A DNA stretch of 47,702 bases from contig CABUJL010000003.1 of NCBI GenBank assembly GCA_902491915.1, forward strand, positions 1-47,702, read 5' to 3'. Every line of letters begins with the position of its first letter. Position 1 is the first letter of the stretch. The position numbers and the translations under genes are program-made. The DNA comes from an uncultured Collinsella sp. (GTDB lineage: Bacteria; Actinomycetota; Coriobacteriia; Coriobacteriales; Coriobacteriaceae). Below, piece by piece: positions 31,183 to 39,550 of the stretch. Below the pieces are notes generated by a model. That model had not been told where the DNA came from and did not search any database. It saw only the letters and a program-made list of their open reading frames with translations.

Positions 31183-31219
31183 AACCTACCAAAATAAACC
31201 TGTCCCTTTTTGGCAGGTT
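31183..31219 (-). repeat. Stop-codon hairpin with GGGACAGGTT loop (copy 2, rph)
   Basis: AACCTACCAAAA (31183-31194) pairs with TTTTGGCAGGTT (31208-31219), 11 of 12 positions plus one G-T pair. The loop reads AGGGACAGGTTTA on the minus strand. The stem includes two bases of the rph stop codon. It may double as the rph terminator. Confidence 0.8.
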
Positions 31220-31943
31220 AGGCGATGGCTTGGCGCTGAAGCTCGATGAGCTCGGCGACACCCTTGTCACCCAGGTCAAGCAGGGCGTTGAGGCGTTTGC
31301 GGTCGAAGGGCGCCTGCTCGCCGGTGCCCTGGAGCTCGATCATCTCACCGGTATCGGTGGCGACGAGGTTCATGTCGACCTCGGCATGACTGTCCTCGGA
31401 ATAATCGAGGTCAAGCAGCGTATTGCCGTCGACAACGCCCATAGAGATGGCAGCCACCTGGCCGGTAAGCGGGATGCGCTCGATCTTGCCCGCCTCGACC
31501 CACATGGCAAGGGCGTCGTGCAGCGCCACCCAGGCGCCGGTGATGCTCGCTGTACGCGTGCCGCCATCGGCCTGAATCACATCGCAGTCAACGGTGACGG
31601 TGTACTCGCCGAGCGCCTTCATGTTGACGACGGTACGCAGGCTGCGGCCAATGAGGCGCTCGATCTCCATAGAGCGGCCCTTGCGGTTGGCGTGCTCGCG
31701 CTTGCAGCGCTTGCCGGTCGACGCCGGCAGCATGGCGTATTCCGCGGTCACCCAGCCGGCCTTAGCTCCCTTTCGCCAGCCCGGCACGCCCTCCTCGATA
31801 GTGGCGGCGCACAGCACGCGCGTGTCACCGAACTCGGCCAAACACGAGCCGTGGGCGTGCTTCATGACGCCACGGGTGAGCTTAACGGGGCGCAACTCGT
31901 TGGCGGCGCGACCGTTAGCGCGGTTGACCTGCATGTACTCCAT
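31218..31943 (-). CDS. rph: Ribonuclease PH
   Basis: Phosphorolytic 3'-5' exoribonuclease that trims tRNA 3' ends. The 241-residue chain shows RPVKLTRGVMKHAHGSCLAEFGDTRVLC, the PGWRKGAKAGWVTAEYAMLP segment, the substrate-binding REHANRKGRSMEIERLIGRSLR, TVDCDVIQADGGTRTASITGA and DLDYSEDSHAEVDMNLV. These cover the RNA-binding and phosphate-binding residues. ATG 31943 with AAGGATA upstream is the likely start. rdgB follows downstream after a 141-base gap with a repeat hairpin. Confidence 0.96.
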   Translation of the reverse strand: MEYMQVNRANGRAANELRPVKLTRGVMKHAHGSCLAEFGDTRVLCAATIEEGVPGWRKGAKAGWVTAEYAMLPASTGKRCKREHANRKGRSMEIERLIGRSLRTVVNMKALGEYTVTVDCDVIQADGGTRTASITGAWVALHDALAMWVEAGKIERIPLTGQVAAISMGVVDGNTLLDLDYSEDSHAEVDMNLVATDTGEMIELQGTGEQAPFDRKRLNALLDLGDKGVAELIELQRQAIA

Positions 31944-31997
31944 AGAAATATCCTTTCGGCAAAAGATGTGGCGAAGGCCTTGACGGCTGCCTTACAT

Positions 31998-32882
31998 CTA
32001 TTTCAGCTCATCGATATCGATATGTTCGATGCTCTTGAGCGGCTGACCAAAGATAAAGCTACCCGCCACCGCAAACTCGGCAATGTTATCGGCCGTCGTG
32101 GCAAAACGATGCTGCGGCTCGGCGGCGTCGCCCGCCAGCTGCTCGCGGCGTGTGAGGATATCGGTCAGCTCGCGTGTAGTCTCCTCGGCGGAACTTACGA
32201 CGCGCACCCCAGGCCCCAGCGCATGGCGGATAGGTCCCACCAACAGCGGGAAATGCGTACAGCCGAGCACCACGGTATCGATACCGTGGTCGCGTAGCGG
32301 CTCAACCGTGGCACCCACCAGCGCACGCACAGCAGGCGTATCGAAGATGTCCTCGTTCTCAAGCCACTGTTCCTGCAGATGTGCACCCGAGGCAAGCTCG
32401 TGTTCGACAACCTCGACAAAGCTCGAGGCAGGACAGCCGTATACATCGACGCCGGCATCCAGGTCCTGAATGGCGCGCGTGTAGGCGCCCGAGCGAATGG
32501 TGAGGTTGGTGGCGAGCACGCCCACGCGACGCGTACGCGTGCTGTTGATTGCTGCACGGGCACCCGGCGCGATCACGCCGATCACGGGAACGTCGAGCAC
32601 CTGCTGGGCCAAACGCAAGGCCGCAGCGGTCGCCGTGTTGCAGGCGATGACCATAATCTTGACGTCGTGCTTCGAAAGCCAACGACCCGCCTGCAGCGCA
32701 AACGAGCGCACTTCATCCTCGGTGCGCGTGCCGTAGGGGCAGCGCTTGGTGTCGCCAAAGTAGTAGACGGACTCGTGCGGCAGCGCCGTCGCAATCGCGC
32801 GCGCAACCGTCAGACCGCCCAAACCAGAATCGAACACGCCAATCGGGCGCGTGTCGCCTGCCGGATTCTCGATATCGGACAT
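31998..32882 (-). CDS. murI: Glutamate racemase
   Basis: Makes D-glutamate for peptidoglycan from L-Glu by a two-cysteine mechanism. The 294-residue protein has IGVFDSGLGGLTVAR, YYFGDTKRCPYG, the first catalytic cysteine in VIACNTATAAA (~82) and the second in LGCTHFPLL (~207). All key elements are intact. Start ATG 32882 has a weak GGTGAGG directly upstream. It shares strand and neighbourhood with murE, another peptidoglycan gene. Confidence 0.95.
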   Translation of the reverse strand: MSDIENPAGDTRPIGVFDSGLGGLTVARAIATALPHESVYYFGDTKRCPYGTRTEDEVRSFALQAGRWLSKHDVKIMVIACNTATAAALRLAQQVLDVPVIGVIAPGARAAINSTRTRRVGVLATNLTIRSGAYTRAIQDLDAGVDVYGCPASSFVEVVEHELASGAHLQEQWLENEDIFDTPAVRALVGATVEPLRDHGIDTVVLGCTHFPLLVGPIRHALGPGVRVVSSAEETTRELTDILTRREQLAGDAAEPQHRFATTADNIAEFAVAGSFIFGQPLKSIEHIDIDELK

Positions 32883-32933
32883 TACCTCACCAGTCTCTCT
32901 CGAAAAGACATGTCCAAGTGCAGCGACGCCGCG

Positions 32934-33845
32934 CTACGAACGCGCCGCGACCAGCAGCTCTGCCGTCGCCGCCCAACCGTCGACAATTTTGCCGCGCGTA
33001 ACGAAAGCGTTCTCGCAGGCAGCCAGGAACTCGGGCGCGCCGGCGCTCGTCAGGCCATTCTCGACCAGGCAGAACGTGCCCACGTGATCGGCCATGTAGA
33101 AGTCGGACTCGGAATCGCCGAGCGCGAGCGTCTCCTCGCGCTCGATCCCCAGGTGCTCGCAGAAGCGCGCGATGGCAACGCCCTTGTTGAGACCCGCGGG
33201 GTTGATGTTGAATGCGCGACCGTCCTCGACGCGATCGAGCTCGAGCGTCGTCGGCTTGGACAGGTGAGTCAGATGGCCGTTGCAAGCCCAGATCAGACCG
33301 CAGCCGGCCTCGTCCAGGATGGCCTGAACCTCATCGTCGGGCACATCGCCGCGCATGCCGACGGTGACCTCACGGTATTTGTAGCCGGTCGACATGTCGT
33401 TGTGATACTCGATCTTGTGCGGCCAGCGGGCGAGGATCTTCTCGCACACGCCGGTCTGCTCGATCACCTGGTGCGGCGTGAGGCCGCAAGAGGAGTCGTA
33501 GGGCATGTCGCCGGTCAGATACTCCCAATCGTTGGCTTTGAGGTCGTACATGACCAGGCCGCCCATCTCGCCGATGTAGGAGTTGAGACCGAGCACGCGC
33601 GCGTCCTCGTGGATCATGGTACGGTTGCGGCCCGAGGTGGGAACCACCTGAATACCAGCGCGAGCGAGCGCCACGACAGCCTCGACGAGTTTGGTCGAGG
33701 GGTTGCCGTCGTTGTCGCGCAGCACGCACGAGCCGGGCGCGAGCATCGTGGCATCCAGGTCGGTAAAGACGTACTTGACCTTGGCCAAGCGCTCGCGCAT
33801 CTCGCCCGAAAGCTCGGCAACGGTCGGCAGGGTGTTGTGGGACAT
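32934..33845 (-). CDS. HAD-superfamily hydrolase, Cof type
   Basis: A 303-residue phosphatase of the HAD IIB (Cof) subfamily. Motif I reads YVFTDLDATMLAPG (DLD nucleophile pair), motif II is VPTSGRNRTM, the cap domain lies at ~85-200, motif III Lys is in GLNKGVAIARFCEHLG and motif IV is ALGDSESDFYMAD. The start ATG 33845 is used because GGAGT lies close upstream; the longer reading adds unlikely residues. Cof enzymes act on sugar phosphates or cofactors such as pyridoxal phosphate and FMN; the substrate cannot be told. In motif I the usual DxDGTL is DLDATM. Confidence 0.88.
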   Translation of the reverse strand: MSHNTLPTVAELSGEMRERLAKVKYVFTDLDATMLAPGSCVLRDNDGNPSTKLVEAVVALARAGIQVVPTSGRNRTMIHEDARVLGLNSYIGEMGGLVMYDLKANDWEYLTGDMPYDSSCGLTPHQVIEQTGVCEKILARWPHKIEYHNDMSTGYKYREVTVGMRGDVPDDEVQAILDEAGCGLIWACNGHLTHLSKPTTLELDRVEDGRAFNINPAGLNKGVAIARFCEHLGIEREETLALGDSESDFYMADHVGTFCLVENGLTSAGAPEFLAACENAFVTRGKIVDGWAATAELLVAARS

Positions 33846-33952
33846 GGTTACTCCGTTTACGTAGAAGGGTTTGGACTTGGACGGCATGTTTTGATTGAGG
33901 GAACACGCTTATGGCGACAGCGTACTCAGGGCGCCGCCGCCATCATGGTTCA

Positions 33953-35515
33953 TTAGTCAAACTGGGTAACATCGATCAGGCGATTGGCCAGCGAAAGGTC
34001 GCTCTCGATGGGCACGAACTCGTCGCCCACGTGCATGAGCTCCTCGTCACCCTTTGCCAGCAGCAAGACAATGGTGGGAGCATCGGGGTTGACGTACTCC
34101 TCGCGCGCCGCCTTGAACGCCGCATGCACAGCGGCTTCGCGATCGAGGATGATCTTGTTCGGCGTATCGTCGGGAACATGTTCGGCAAGCTCGCGACAGA
34201 CCTTCATCGGGTCCTCGTGAGCTGGATCCTCGTTCGTAAAGATCATCAGGTCGGAATATGGTGCGGCCTCGCGTGGCAATTGCTCGCGGCGCTCCTGAGC
34301 CTTGCCGCCGGCGGCGCCAAACAGCGCAATGACGGGGCTGGCGGGAAACGCGCGCTTGACCGACGAGAAAAGCGAACGGAACGAAAGCTGGTTGTGCGCA
34401 TAGTCAACGACGCAGATCACGCGGCCGTCCTTCGACTCCACGACCTCCATACGGCCCGGCACACGCAGTTTGGAGAGGCCCTTCTTGATGGCATCGATAC
34501 CGATGCCGATCTCGCGCGCAGCGGCGATAGCGACCAGCGCGTTCTCCACGTTAAAGTCTCCCGCGATACCCAGCAGGACCTTCTCCCCCGCCTCGGACTC
34601 GTCGGCACACAGGCCATGCAAGTTGAACTCGGTGCTAAAGCCGACCATGCGTACGTCGCTCGCCCACAGGCTTGCCTCGGGATGCTCGACGCCAACGGTC
34701 ACCAAGCGCTCGGCCGTCGACGCTGCCTCCAGCACACGGTCGACCTCTTCGGTGCCCAGATTCACCACGGCGGTCTTTGCCTGGTCAAAGATCCTGAGTT
34801 TGCTCTCAAAATAATCCTCGAAGGTCGGGTGCTCGATCGGCGAGATGTGGTCGCGGCCGATGTTGAGAAAGCACGCCACGTCAAACGGCAGATTCTCGAC
34901 GCGTTGGTACTTGAGCGCCTGGCTCGAGACCTCCATGACCATGGACTGGCGACCGGACATGCGGCAGTTGGCGATATTGCGCCAGACCTCGGGGGCCTCG
35001 GGCGTAGTATTGGTGCTCTCGTAGCACTCGATGCCATCGTCGGTACTCACCGAGCCGATCATGCCGCAGGACTCGCCCGCCGCTTTGATAATCGACTGGA
35101 GCATAAAAGCGGCCGTGGTCTTTCCCTTGGTGCCGGTGATGCCCACGATCTTGACGTCGTGGTCGGGACGGTCGTAGACCTCCGGCGGCAACAGGGCCAT
35201 GGCCGTGCGAACACTATCAACAACCAGCATCGCAGCACCGCTCTCCTTCGCCAGCGGCTCCAGAGACTCGACCAGCGACTCCTCGCACACAAATGCGACG
35301 GCGCCCGCATCGAGCGCCATGCTCAAAAACGCGGGCTTAAAGGCAGCACCTTTGCAAAAGAATACGTCACCTGCCGAGACCACGCGCGAATCAAACGAGC
35401 AGCCGGTCACGGCACGCTCGTCAACCTGCTCTGATGCGCACAGCTCGCCGCACACGTCGAGAAGCTTGGCAAGCGTATCGACCGTGGTCACGGTCGCGGA
35501 ATCCGAATGGTGCAT
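33953..35515 (-). CDS. murE: UDP-MurNAc-tripeptide synthetase MurE
   Basis: Mur ligase adding the third stem-peptide amino acid to UDP-MurNAc-L-Ala-D-Glu. The 520-residue chain has an N-terminal UDP-binding domain (VTGCSFDSRVVSAGDVFFC), the ATP loop VGITGTKGKTTAAFMLQSII and the central Mur domain with NIGRDHISPIEHPTFEDYF. The C-terminal domain has VDYAHNQLSFRSLF. The residue-3 selector region reads MIFTNEDPAHEDPMKVC (~430): the DNPR of diaminopimelate-adding enzymes is absent, and EDPAxEDP resembles DNPAxDDP of Lys-adding MurE. A diamino acid other than mDAP is therefore likely. Start ATG 35515 with AAGGTG upstream. Confidence 0.93.
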   Translation of the reverse strand: MHHSDSATVTTVDTLAKLLDVCGELCASEQVDERAVTGCSFDSRVVSAGDVFFCKGAAFKPAFLSMALDAGAVAFVCEESLVESLEPLAKESGAAMLVVDSVRTAMALLPPEVYDRPDHDVKIVGITGTKGKTTAAFMLQSIIKAAGESCGMIGSVSTDDGIECYESTNTTPEAPEVWRNIANCRMSGRQSMVMEVSSQALKYQRVENLPFDVACFLNIGRDHISPIEHPTFEDYFESKLRIFDQAKTAVVNLGTEEVDRVLEAASTAERLVTVGVEHPEASLWASDVRMVGFSTEFNLHGLCADESEAGEKVLLGIAGDFNVENALVAIAAAREIGIGIDAIKKGLSKLRVPGRMEVVESKDGRVICVVDYAHNQLSFRSLFSSVKRAFPASPVIALFGAAGGKAQERREQLPREAAPYSDLMIFTNEDPAHEDPMKVCRELAEHVPDDTPNKIILDREAAVHAAFKAAREEYVNPDAPTIVLLLAKGDEELMHVGDEFVPIESDLSLANRLIDVTQFD

Positions 35516-35577
35516 CTTTCACCTTTCTCAGCCATTTGGCAGGGACGGTTTTTATAGTAACTGAAACGCACCCACGC

Positions 35578-35602
35578 AAAAACGGCTCCCGGAGGAGCCG
35601 TT
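35578..35602 (-). terminator. asnB terminator
   Basis: AACGGCTCC / GGAGCCGTT (35581-35589, 35594-35602) with a 4-base loop and TTTTT after it on the minus strand, 26 bases beyond the asnB stop. Confidence 0.9.
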
Positions 35603-35627
35603 ACGCGCAGGCGTTCGTAAGCCGAGG

Positions 35628-37508
35628 CTAGGCAGCCTGAACAGAAGGCTGGCCCTCGTCGATAAAGAAGCGCTTGTACCACACTAGGAACACGAGCGGC
35701 GTATAGATCTTGCGCTGGAAATCGCCCTTGCCCGCAAAGTGCAGATCGAGCAGGTGCATAAGCTCGTCGGTATTGAAGAACTCGCTTGCCCACGGCGCGG
35801 TGAAGTACTCCTTGACATAGTCGTACCACTTTTGCTCGCGCAGCCAGTAGACAATCGGCACCGGGAAGCCCACCTTGGGACGGGTGGCCCACTCATCGGG
35901 CAGCGACTTGTTGGCAGCGTGGCGGAGTACCTGTTTGTTGCCGTTCTCGTTGATGCGGTAGCGGTCGGGAATGTGCTCGGCGAACTCCATGACTTTGCGG
36001 TCCAGGAAGGGCACGCGCAGCTCCAGCGAGTGTGCCATGCACATCTTGTCGGCCTTGAGCAGAATGTCGCCCGGGAGCCACATGTTCATGTCCAGGTACT
36101 GCTTCTTGACCAGTTCGGGCTGACCCTTCACGCGTGCGTAGATGGGTGCAGCGAGCTCGAAGGCGCCGTCGCCGGTGTTGTACTCGGGCTTGAGCACGCC
36201 GTCGACCTCGCGCTCCGGCCATACCAGAGCCTGTCCCAGGAACGACTTCTCGGGGATCTCGGCACCCTTGACCAGGAAGTTATGTCCCTTGAAGTACGGC
36301 ATATGCAGCGCCAGGTTACCGAGCGCGCGACGGACGGGCAGCGGCACCATCTTTTTGTACTTGCGCACCGGGACCGTATCCTCGTAGTAGGCGTAGCCGC
36401 CAAAGAGTTCGTCGGCGCCTTCGCCCGAAAGCACCACGGTGACGTCCTTGCGGGCCATCTCGGCCAAGAACCACAGCGGCACGGAAGACAGGTTGGACTG
36501 CGGCTCGTCCATGTGATACTGGATGTCCTCGAGCGCACCGAAGAACTCGTCGGCGGTAATCATCTTGCGAACGTTTTCGACGCCGAGCTTATCGGAAAGC
36601 TCCTTGGCGTAGTTGGTCTCGTTGAAGTTCTTGTAGTCAAAGCCCACCGAGAAGGTCTTGTCGGGCATGAGGCAAGCGGCGATGTAGCTGGAGTCGACGC
36701 CACCGGAGAGGAACGACGCGACCTTGACGTCGGCGATGCGATGGGCCTCGACGCTCTCGTGCACGACCTCGTCCAGCTCATCGACATACTCTTCGAACGG
36801 CTTCTCGACGGCAGAGTAATCGCAATCCCAGTAACGCTCGATGTTCATCTTGCCGGTCGGGATATCGACGGTAAAGTAGTGCGCCGGCGGCAGCTTGTAG
36901 ACACCCTCGAAGAAGGTCTCCTCGGTTGCCGAATACTGCAGCGTCATGTACGGACGCAGAGCCTTTTTGTTGACCGCCTTGTGGAAGTGCGGGTAGTCCA
37001 GGAAGCTCTTGATCTCGGAACCAAAGAGCACGCCCGGAGCGCCGTCGCCCGCATCGGCCATGGGATAGTAGTAGAGCGGCTTGATGCCAAAGATGTCGCG
37101 GGCGCCAAAAAGCTTGTTCTTCTTTTTGTCCCAGATGACGAAGGCGTACATACCGCGCAGGCGATCGAGAACGGCCTCGCCCCACTCCTCGTAGCCGTGC
37201 AGGAGGCTCTCGGTGTCGGCGCCGCAGTGGAACTTGTAGCCCTTGGCCTCGAGCTCGGAACGGAGTTCTTGGAAGTTGTAGATCTCGCCGTTGAAGACAA
37301 TGACGACGCTGCCGTCCTCATTGGCCATGGGCTGAGCGCCGGCCTCGGTCAGGTCGAGGATCGACAGGCGGCGGAAGCCCAGGGCAACGCGGCCGTCGAT
37401 AAACTGACCGCCCATGTCGGGACCGCGATGGACGATGCGGTCCATCATCTTGGTGAGCACCTCGGATTGGTTATCCGTCCCACCGACAAAACCGACAAAA
37501 CCGCACAT
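35628..37508 (-). CDS. asnB: Asparagine synthase (glutamine-hydrolysing)
   Basis: Makes Asn from Asp, Gln and ATP. The 626-residue chain begins MCGFVGFVGG with the catalytic Cys2 of the class II glutaminase; GFRRLSILDL, VVIFNGEIYNF and the CGADTESLL segments follow. The synthetase domain carries the ATP-pyrophosphatase loop ASFLSGGVDSSYIA (~268), SVGFDYKNFNETNYA, VLSGEGADELFGGY and the RVPFLDRKVMEFA segment. GGGG lies eight bases before ATG 37508, and a TATACT -10-like box lies at 37560-37565. Other AsnB-family members transfer nitrogen to other carboxylates, so asparagine as product is the default reading. Confidence 0.93.
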   Translation of the reverse strand: MCGFVGFVGGTDNQSEVLTKMMDRIVHRGPDMGGQFIDGRVALGFRRLSILDLTEAGAQPMANEDGSVVIVFNGEIYNFQELRSELEAKGYKFHCGADTESLLHGYEEWGEAVLDRLRGMYAFVIWDKKKNKLFGARDIFGIKPLYYYPMADAGDGAPGVLFGSEIKSFLDYPHFHKAVNKKALRPYMTLQYSATEETFFEGVYKLPPAHYFTVDIPTGKMNIERYWDCDYSAVEKPFEEYVDELDEVVHESVEAHRIADVKVASFLSGGVDSSYIAACLMPDKTFSVGFDYKNFNETNYAKELSDKLGVENVRKMITADEFFGALEDIQYHMDEPQSNLSSVPLWFLAEMARKDVTVVLSGEGADELFGGYAYYEDTVPVRKYKKMVPLPVRRALGNLALHMPYFKGHNFLVKGAEIPEKSFLGQALVWPEREVDGVLKPEYNTGDGAFELAAPIYARVKGQPELVKKQYLDMNMWLPGDILLKADKMCMAHSLELRVPFLDRKVMEFAEHIPDRYRINENGNKQVLRHAANKSLPDEWATRPKVGFPVPIVYWLREQKWYDYVKEYFTAPWASEFFNTDELMHLLDLHFAGKGDFQRKIYTPLVFLVWYKRFFIDEGQPSVQAA

Positions 37509-37695
37509 ATACTATCCCCTCTGCTGTTGCTGGGCATCAAATCGAATCAGTAGCTTTTGAGTATACCCGAGGGCGTAAAGAGGGGCGGAATGTTCAGGCA
37601 ATCTCAACTGAATCAGCTCCGCTGTGACACGCGCCGGTTACCTTTAATGGATATGAGGTGAATGGGGCGATTGTTTTGCTATACTCTCTCCGCGC

Positions 37696-37771
37696 GGGCG
37701 ATTGGCGCAACGGTTAGCGCAGGTGCTTTACACGCACAAGGCTGGGGGTTCGAATCCCTCATCGCCCACCA
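37696..37771 (+). tRNA. tRNA-Val (anticodon TAC)
   Basis: Plus-strand cloverleaf: acceptor GGGCGAT/ATCGCCC, D-stem GCGC/GCGC, anticodon arm GGTGC-TTTACAC-GCACA (anticodon TAC; the outermost pair is a G-A mismatch), T-arm with TTCGAAT, discriminator A and encoded CCA. A TATACT -10 box at 37680-37685 is correctly placed upstream. Confidence 0.95.
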
Positions 37772-37780
37772 CTGAATTGG

Positions 37781-37809
37781 AAACGGTCCTCGCAAGGGGA
37801 CCGTTTTTT
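37781..37809 (+). terminator. tRNA-Val terminator
   Basis: AAACGGTCC (37781-37789) pairs with GGACCGTTT (37798-37806) and the T-run continues to 37809. It lies 10 bases after the tRNA CCA. Confidence 0.93.
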
Positions 37810-37815
37810 GTTTGG

Positions 37816-37846
37816 GCCCAGCGCATGGGATTCGAACCCTAAGGAC
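37816..37846 (-). other. tRNA 3'-end-like fragment
   Basis: On the minus strand this reads GGGTTCGAATCCCATGCGC followed by TGGGCCCA. It has the T-arm/T-loop pattern of a tRNA and a few following bases, but no acceptor or anticodon arm around it. It may be the scar of a tRNA or an attachment-site remnant near tRNA-Val. Confidence 0.35.
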
Positions 37847-37878
37847 CCCTTATTTCAAGGTCCGTGGCCAAATAATGG

Positions 37879-38067
37879 CAAAAATGAGTACTGCTACTTT
37901 GTTTGCAACATATAAACAGATAGTGTTTGCTTAGGTTACGCAACATATGTCCATTATAAGGACTAACAGTCAGATCAAAATCGTGTATTCATCGCCATTT
38001 CGACTTGCCATCTGGCCTTATTAGTCCAAAATTGCTGCTACCAAATCGGTAACAGTACTCATATTTG
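37879..38067. mobile_element. Short AT-rich inverted-repeat element (MITE-like or structured RNA)
   Basis: The ends are inverted repeats: CAAAAATGAGTACTGCTAC from 37879 and, reverse-complemented from 38067, CAAATATGAGTACTGTTAC. They match at 17 of 19 positions. An inner inverted pair GGACTAA (37960-37966) / TTAGTCC (38021-38027) with CAGAT/ATCTG beside it lets the whole ~189 bp fold on itself. GCAACATAT occurs twice (37905, 37940). There is no credible reading frame and the DNA is much AT-richer than its surroundings. A non-autonomous transposable element or an intergenic structured RNA both fit. Confidence 0.6.
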
Positions 38068-38092
38068 ATGTTTTTTGACCAGCAGGTCTCCC

Positions 38093-38113
38093 TGCCTTAG
38101 CAAATCTAAGGCA
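38093..38113. repeat. TGCCTTAG hairpin between the element and argD
   Basis: TGCCTTAG (38093-38100) and CTAAGGCA (38106-38113) form a perfect 8-bp stem with a 5-base loop, 85 bases beyond the argD stop on the minus strand. It lacks a good T-tract. The remaining 38114-38197 shows nothing. Confidence 0.45.
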
Positions 38114-38197
38114 AAACGGGCTCCAGACCGCTGAATCATGCCGCATAGGGCACGTCCGCAGTCCGGAACTCGGTCCAAATTGAGTTATTGCGCCGCG

Positions 38198-39481
38198 TTA
38201 GCCCAAAACACCCGACAGGATCTCGATCAGACTGTCCACGTCGGCTTCCTCGCAGACGAGTGGCGGCAGGAAACGCAGCGTATGCGCACCCGTAGCGTTG
38301 ATCACGGCACCGGCGGCCAGCGCGCGGGCAACAACACCATGCGCGTCGCCCGCGGCATCATCCAAATCACAGCCGAGCATCAAGCCGCGGCCACGCACCT
38401 CGGTCACGTGCGGCAGCTTAGCGAGCTTTGCCTCCATATAGGCGCCTACCTTGGCAGCATGGTCGGCATAATCGCCGCGCACGAGCGCGGAGAGCGTCGC
38501 GGCACACGCCGTGATGGCCAGGCAGCTACCGCCAAAGGTCGAACCATGATCGCCGGGCTTAAAGACGTCGGCGATTTCCTTCTTTGCCACCACGGCACCC
38601 ATGGGCACGCCGTCGGCAATGCCCTTGGCAAGGCTCATGATGTCAGGCTCCACGCCATAGGTTTGGAATGCAAACGGCTTGCCGGAGCGGAAGATGCCGC
38701 ACTGGACCTCGTCGGCGATAAGCACGGCGCCCACTTCGTGTGCCAGGTCGCGCGCCGCCGCCATAAACTCCTCGGTCATGGGGTGCACGCCACTCTCACC
38801 TTGGATCGGCTCGAGCATCACGGCGCAAATTTCACTGCCCAGCTGCTTAAAGATCGCACGCAGTTCATCGACATCGTTGGGCGTGCAGGCCACAAAGCCA
38901 CCCGGCAGTGGGCGGAAGCTGTCCTGCAGCCAATCCTGCATGGTGGCGGCAATGGTCTCGAGCGTACGGCCGTGGAACCCGCCGCGCATGCACACGATGG
39001 TGTTGCCGCCATTACCGGCACGCTTGGCGTACAGGCGCGCGAGCTTCATCGAGCCCTCGTTGGCCTCGGCGCCCGAGTTGGCAAAGAAGGTCTCCCAAAC
39101 CTGCTCATCCGCAGCCGGGGCACCAAGAGCAGCTGCCGTGGTCTCATCGCCGGCGACAACGGCATCGGCAAGCACGCGCGCACCATCTACGTCGTCGTTA
39201 GCAAGCTTGGACAGCAGCGCCGCGACCTGTCCGCGCTGCTCGATGTAGAAGTAATTGGAGGCATGCATGAGCTTTTTGGTCTGTGCCTCGAGCGCCGAGA
39301 GCACAGCCGGGTCGCCATGACCTAGGCTGCACACGCCGATGCCGGCAAGAAAGTCGAGGTACTCACGGCCATCGTCGCCGGTGAGCTTCATGCCGTGACC
39401 CTCGACAAACTCGACCGGAGAGCGGCCAAAGGTATGCATAACGTAATGGGATTCAAGCGATTGCTGAGCTGCAAGTGACAT
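38198..39481 (-). CDS. argD: Acetylornithine aminotransferase
   Basis: PLP enzyme of arginine synthesis converting N-acetylglutamate semialdehyde to N-acetylornithine. The 427-residue class III aminotransferase has HTFGRSPVEFVEGHG, YLDFLAGIGVCSLGHGDPAV, FFANSGAEANEGSMKLAR, GGFHGRT, the DEVQCGIFRSGK segment and the PLP lysine in SLAKGIADGVPMG (~283). GSTFGGSCLA follows. At ~427 residues it is slightly longer than usual (~390-400). It is the last gene of argCJBD, starting ~70 bases after argB. Confidence 0.94.
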   Translation of the reverse strand: MSLAAQQSLESHYVMHTFGRSPVEFVEGHGMKLTGDDGREYLDFLAGIGVCSLGHGDPAVLSALEAQTKKLMHASNYFYIEQRGQVAALLSKLANDDVDGARVLADAVVAGDETTAAALGAPAADEQVWETFFANSGAEANEGSMKLARLYAKRAGNGGNTIVCMRGGFHGRTLETIAATMQDWLQDSFRPLPGGFVACTPNDVDELRAIFKQLGSEICAVMLEPIQGESGVHPMTEEFMAAARDLAHEVGAVLIADEVQCGIFRSGKPFAFQTYGVEPDIMSLAKGIADGVPMGAVVAKKEIADVFKPGDHGSTFGGSCLAITACAATLSALVRGDYADHAAKVGAYMEAKLAKLPHVTEVRGRGLMLGCDLDDAAGDAHGVVARALAAGAVINATGAHTLRFLPPLVCEEADVDSLIEILSGVLG

Positions 39482-39550
39482 GGGATGCCTTTCGTTGGGC
39501 GCCAGACGGCGCGGGGCTATGGGTGCAGGAATGGGGCGGCTGCGGGTCAG

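Noticed and set aside
35535..35570. GCAGGGACGGTTTTTATAG upstream of murE as another member of the GGGAC-loop hairpin family
   Set aside because: The loop-like motif is similar but convincing inverted arms are missing; at best a decayed copy.
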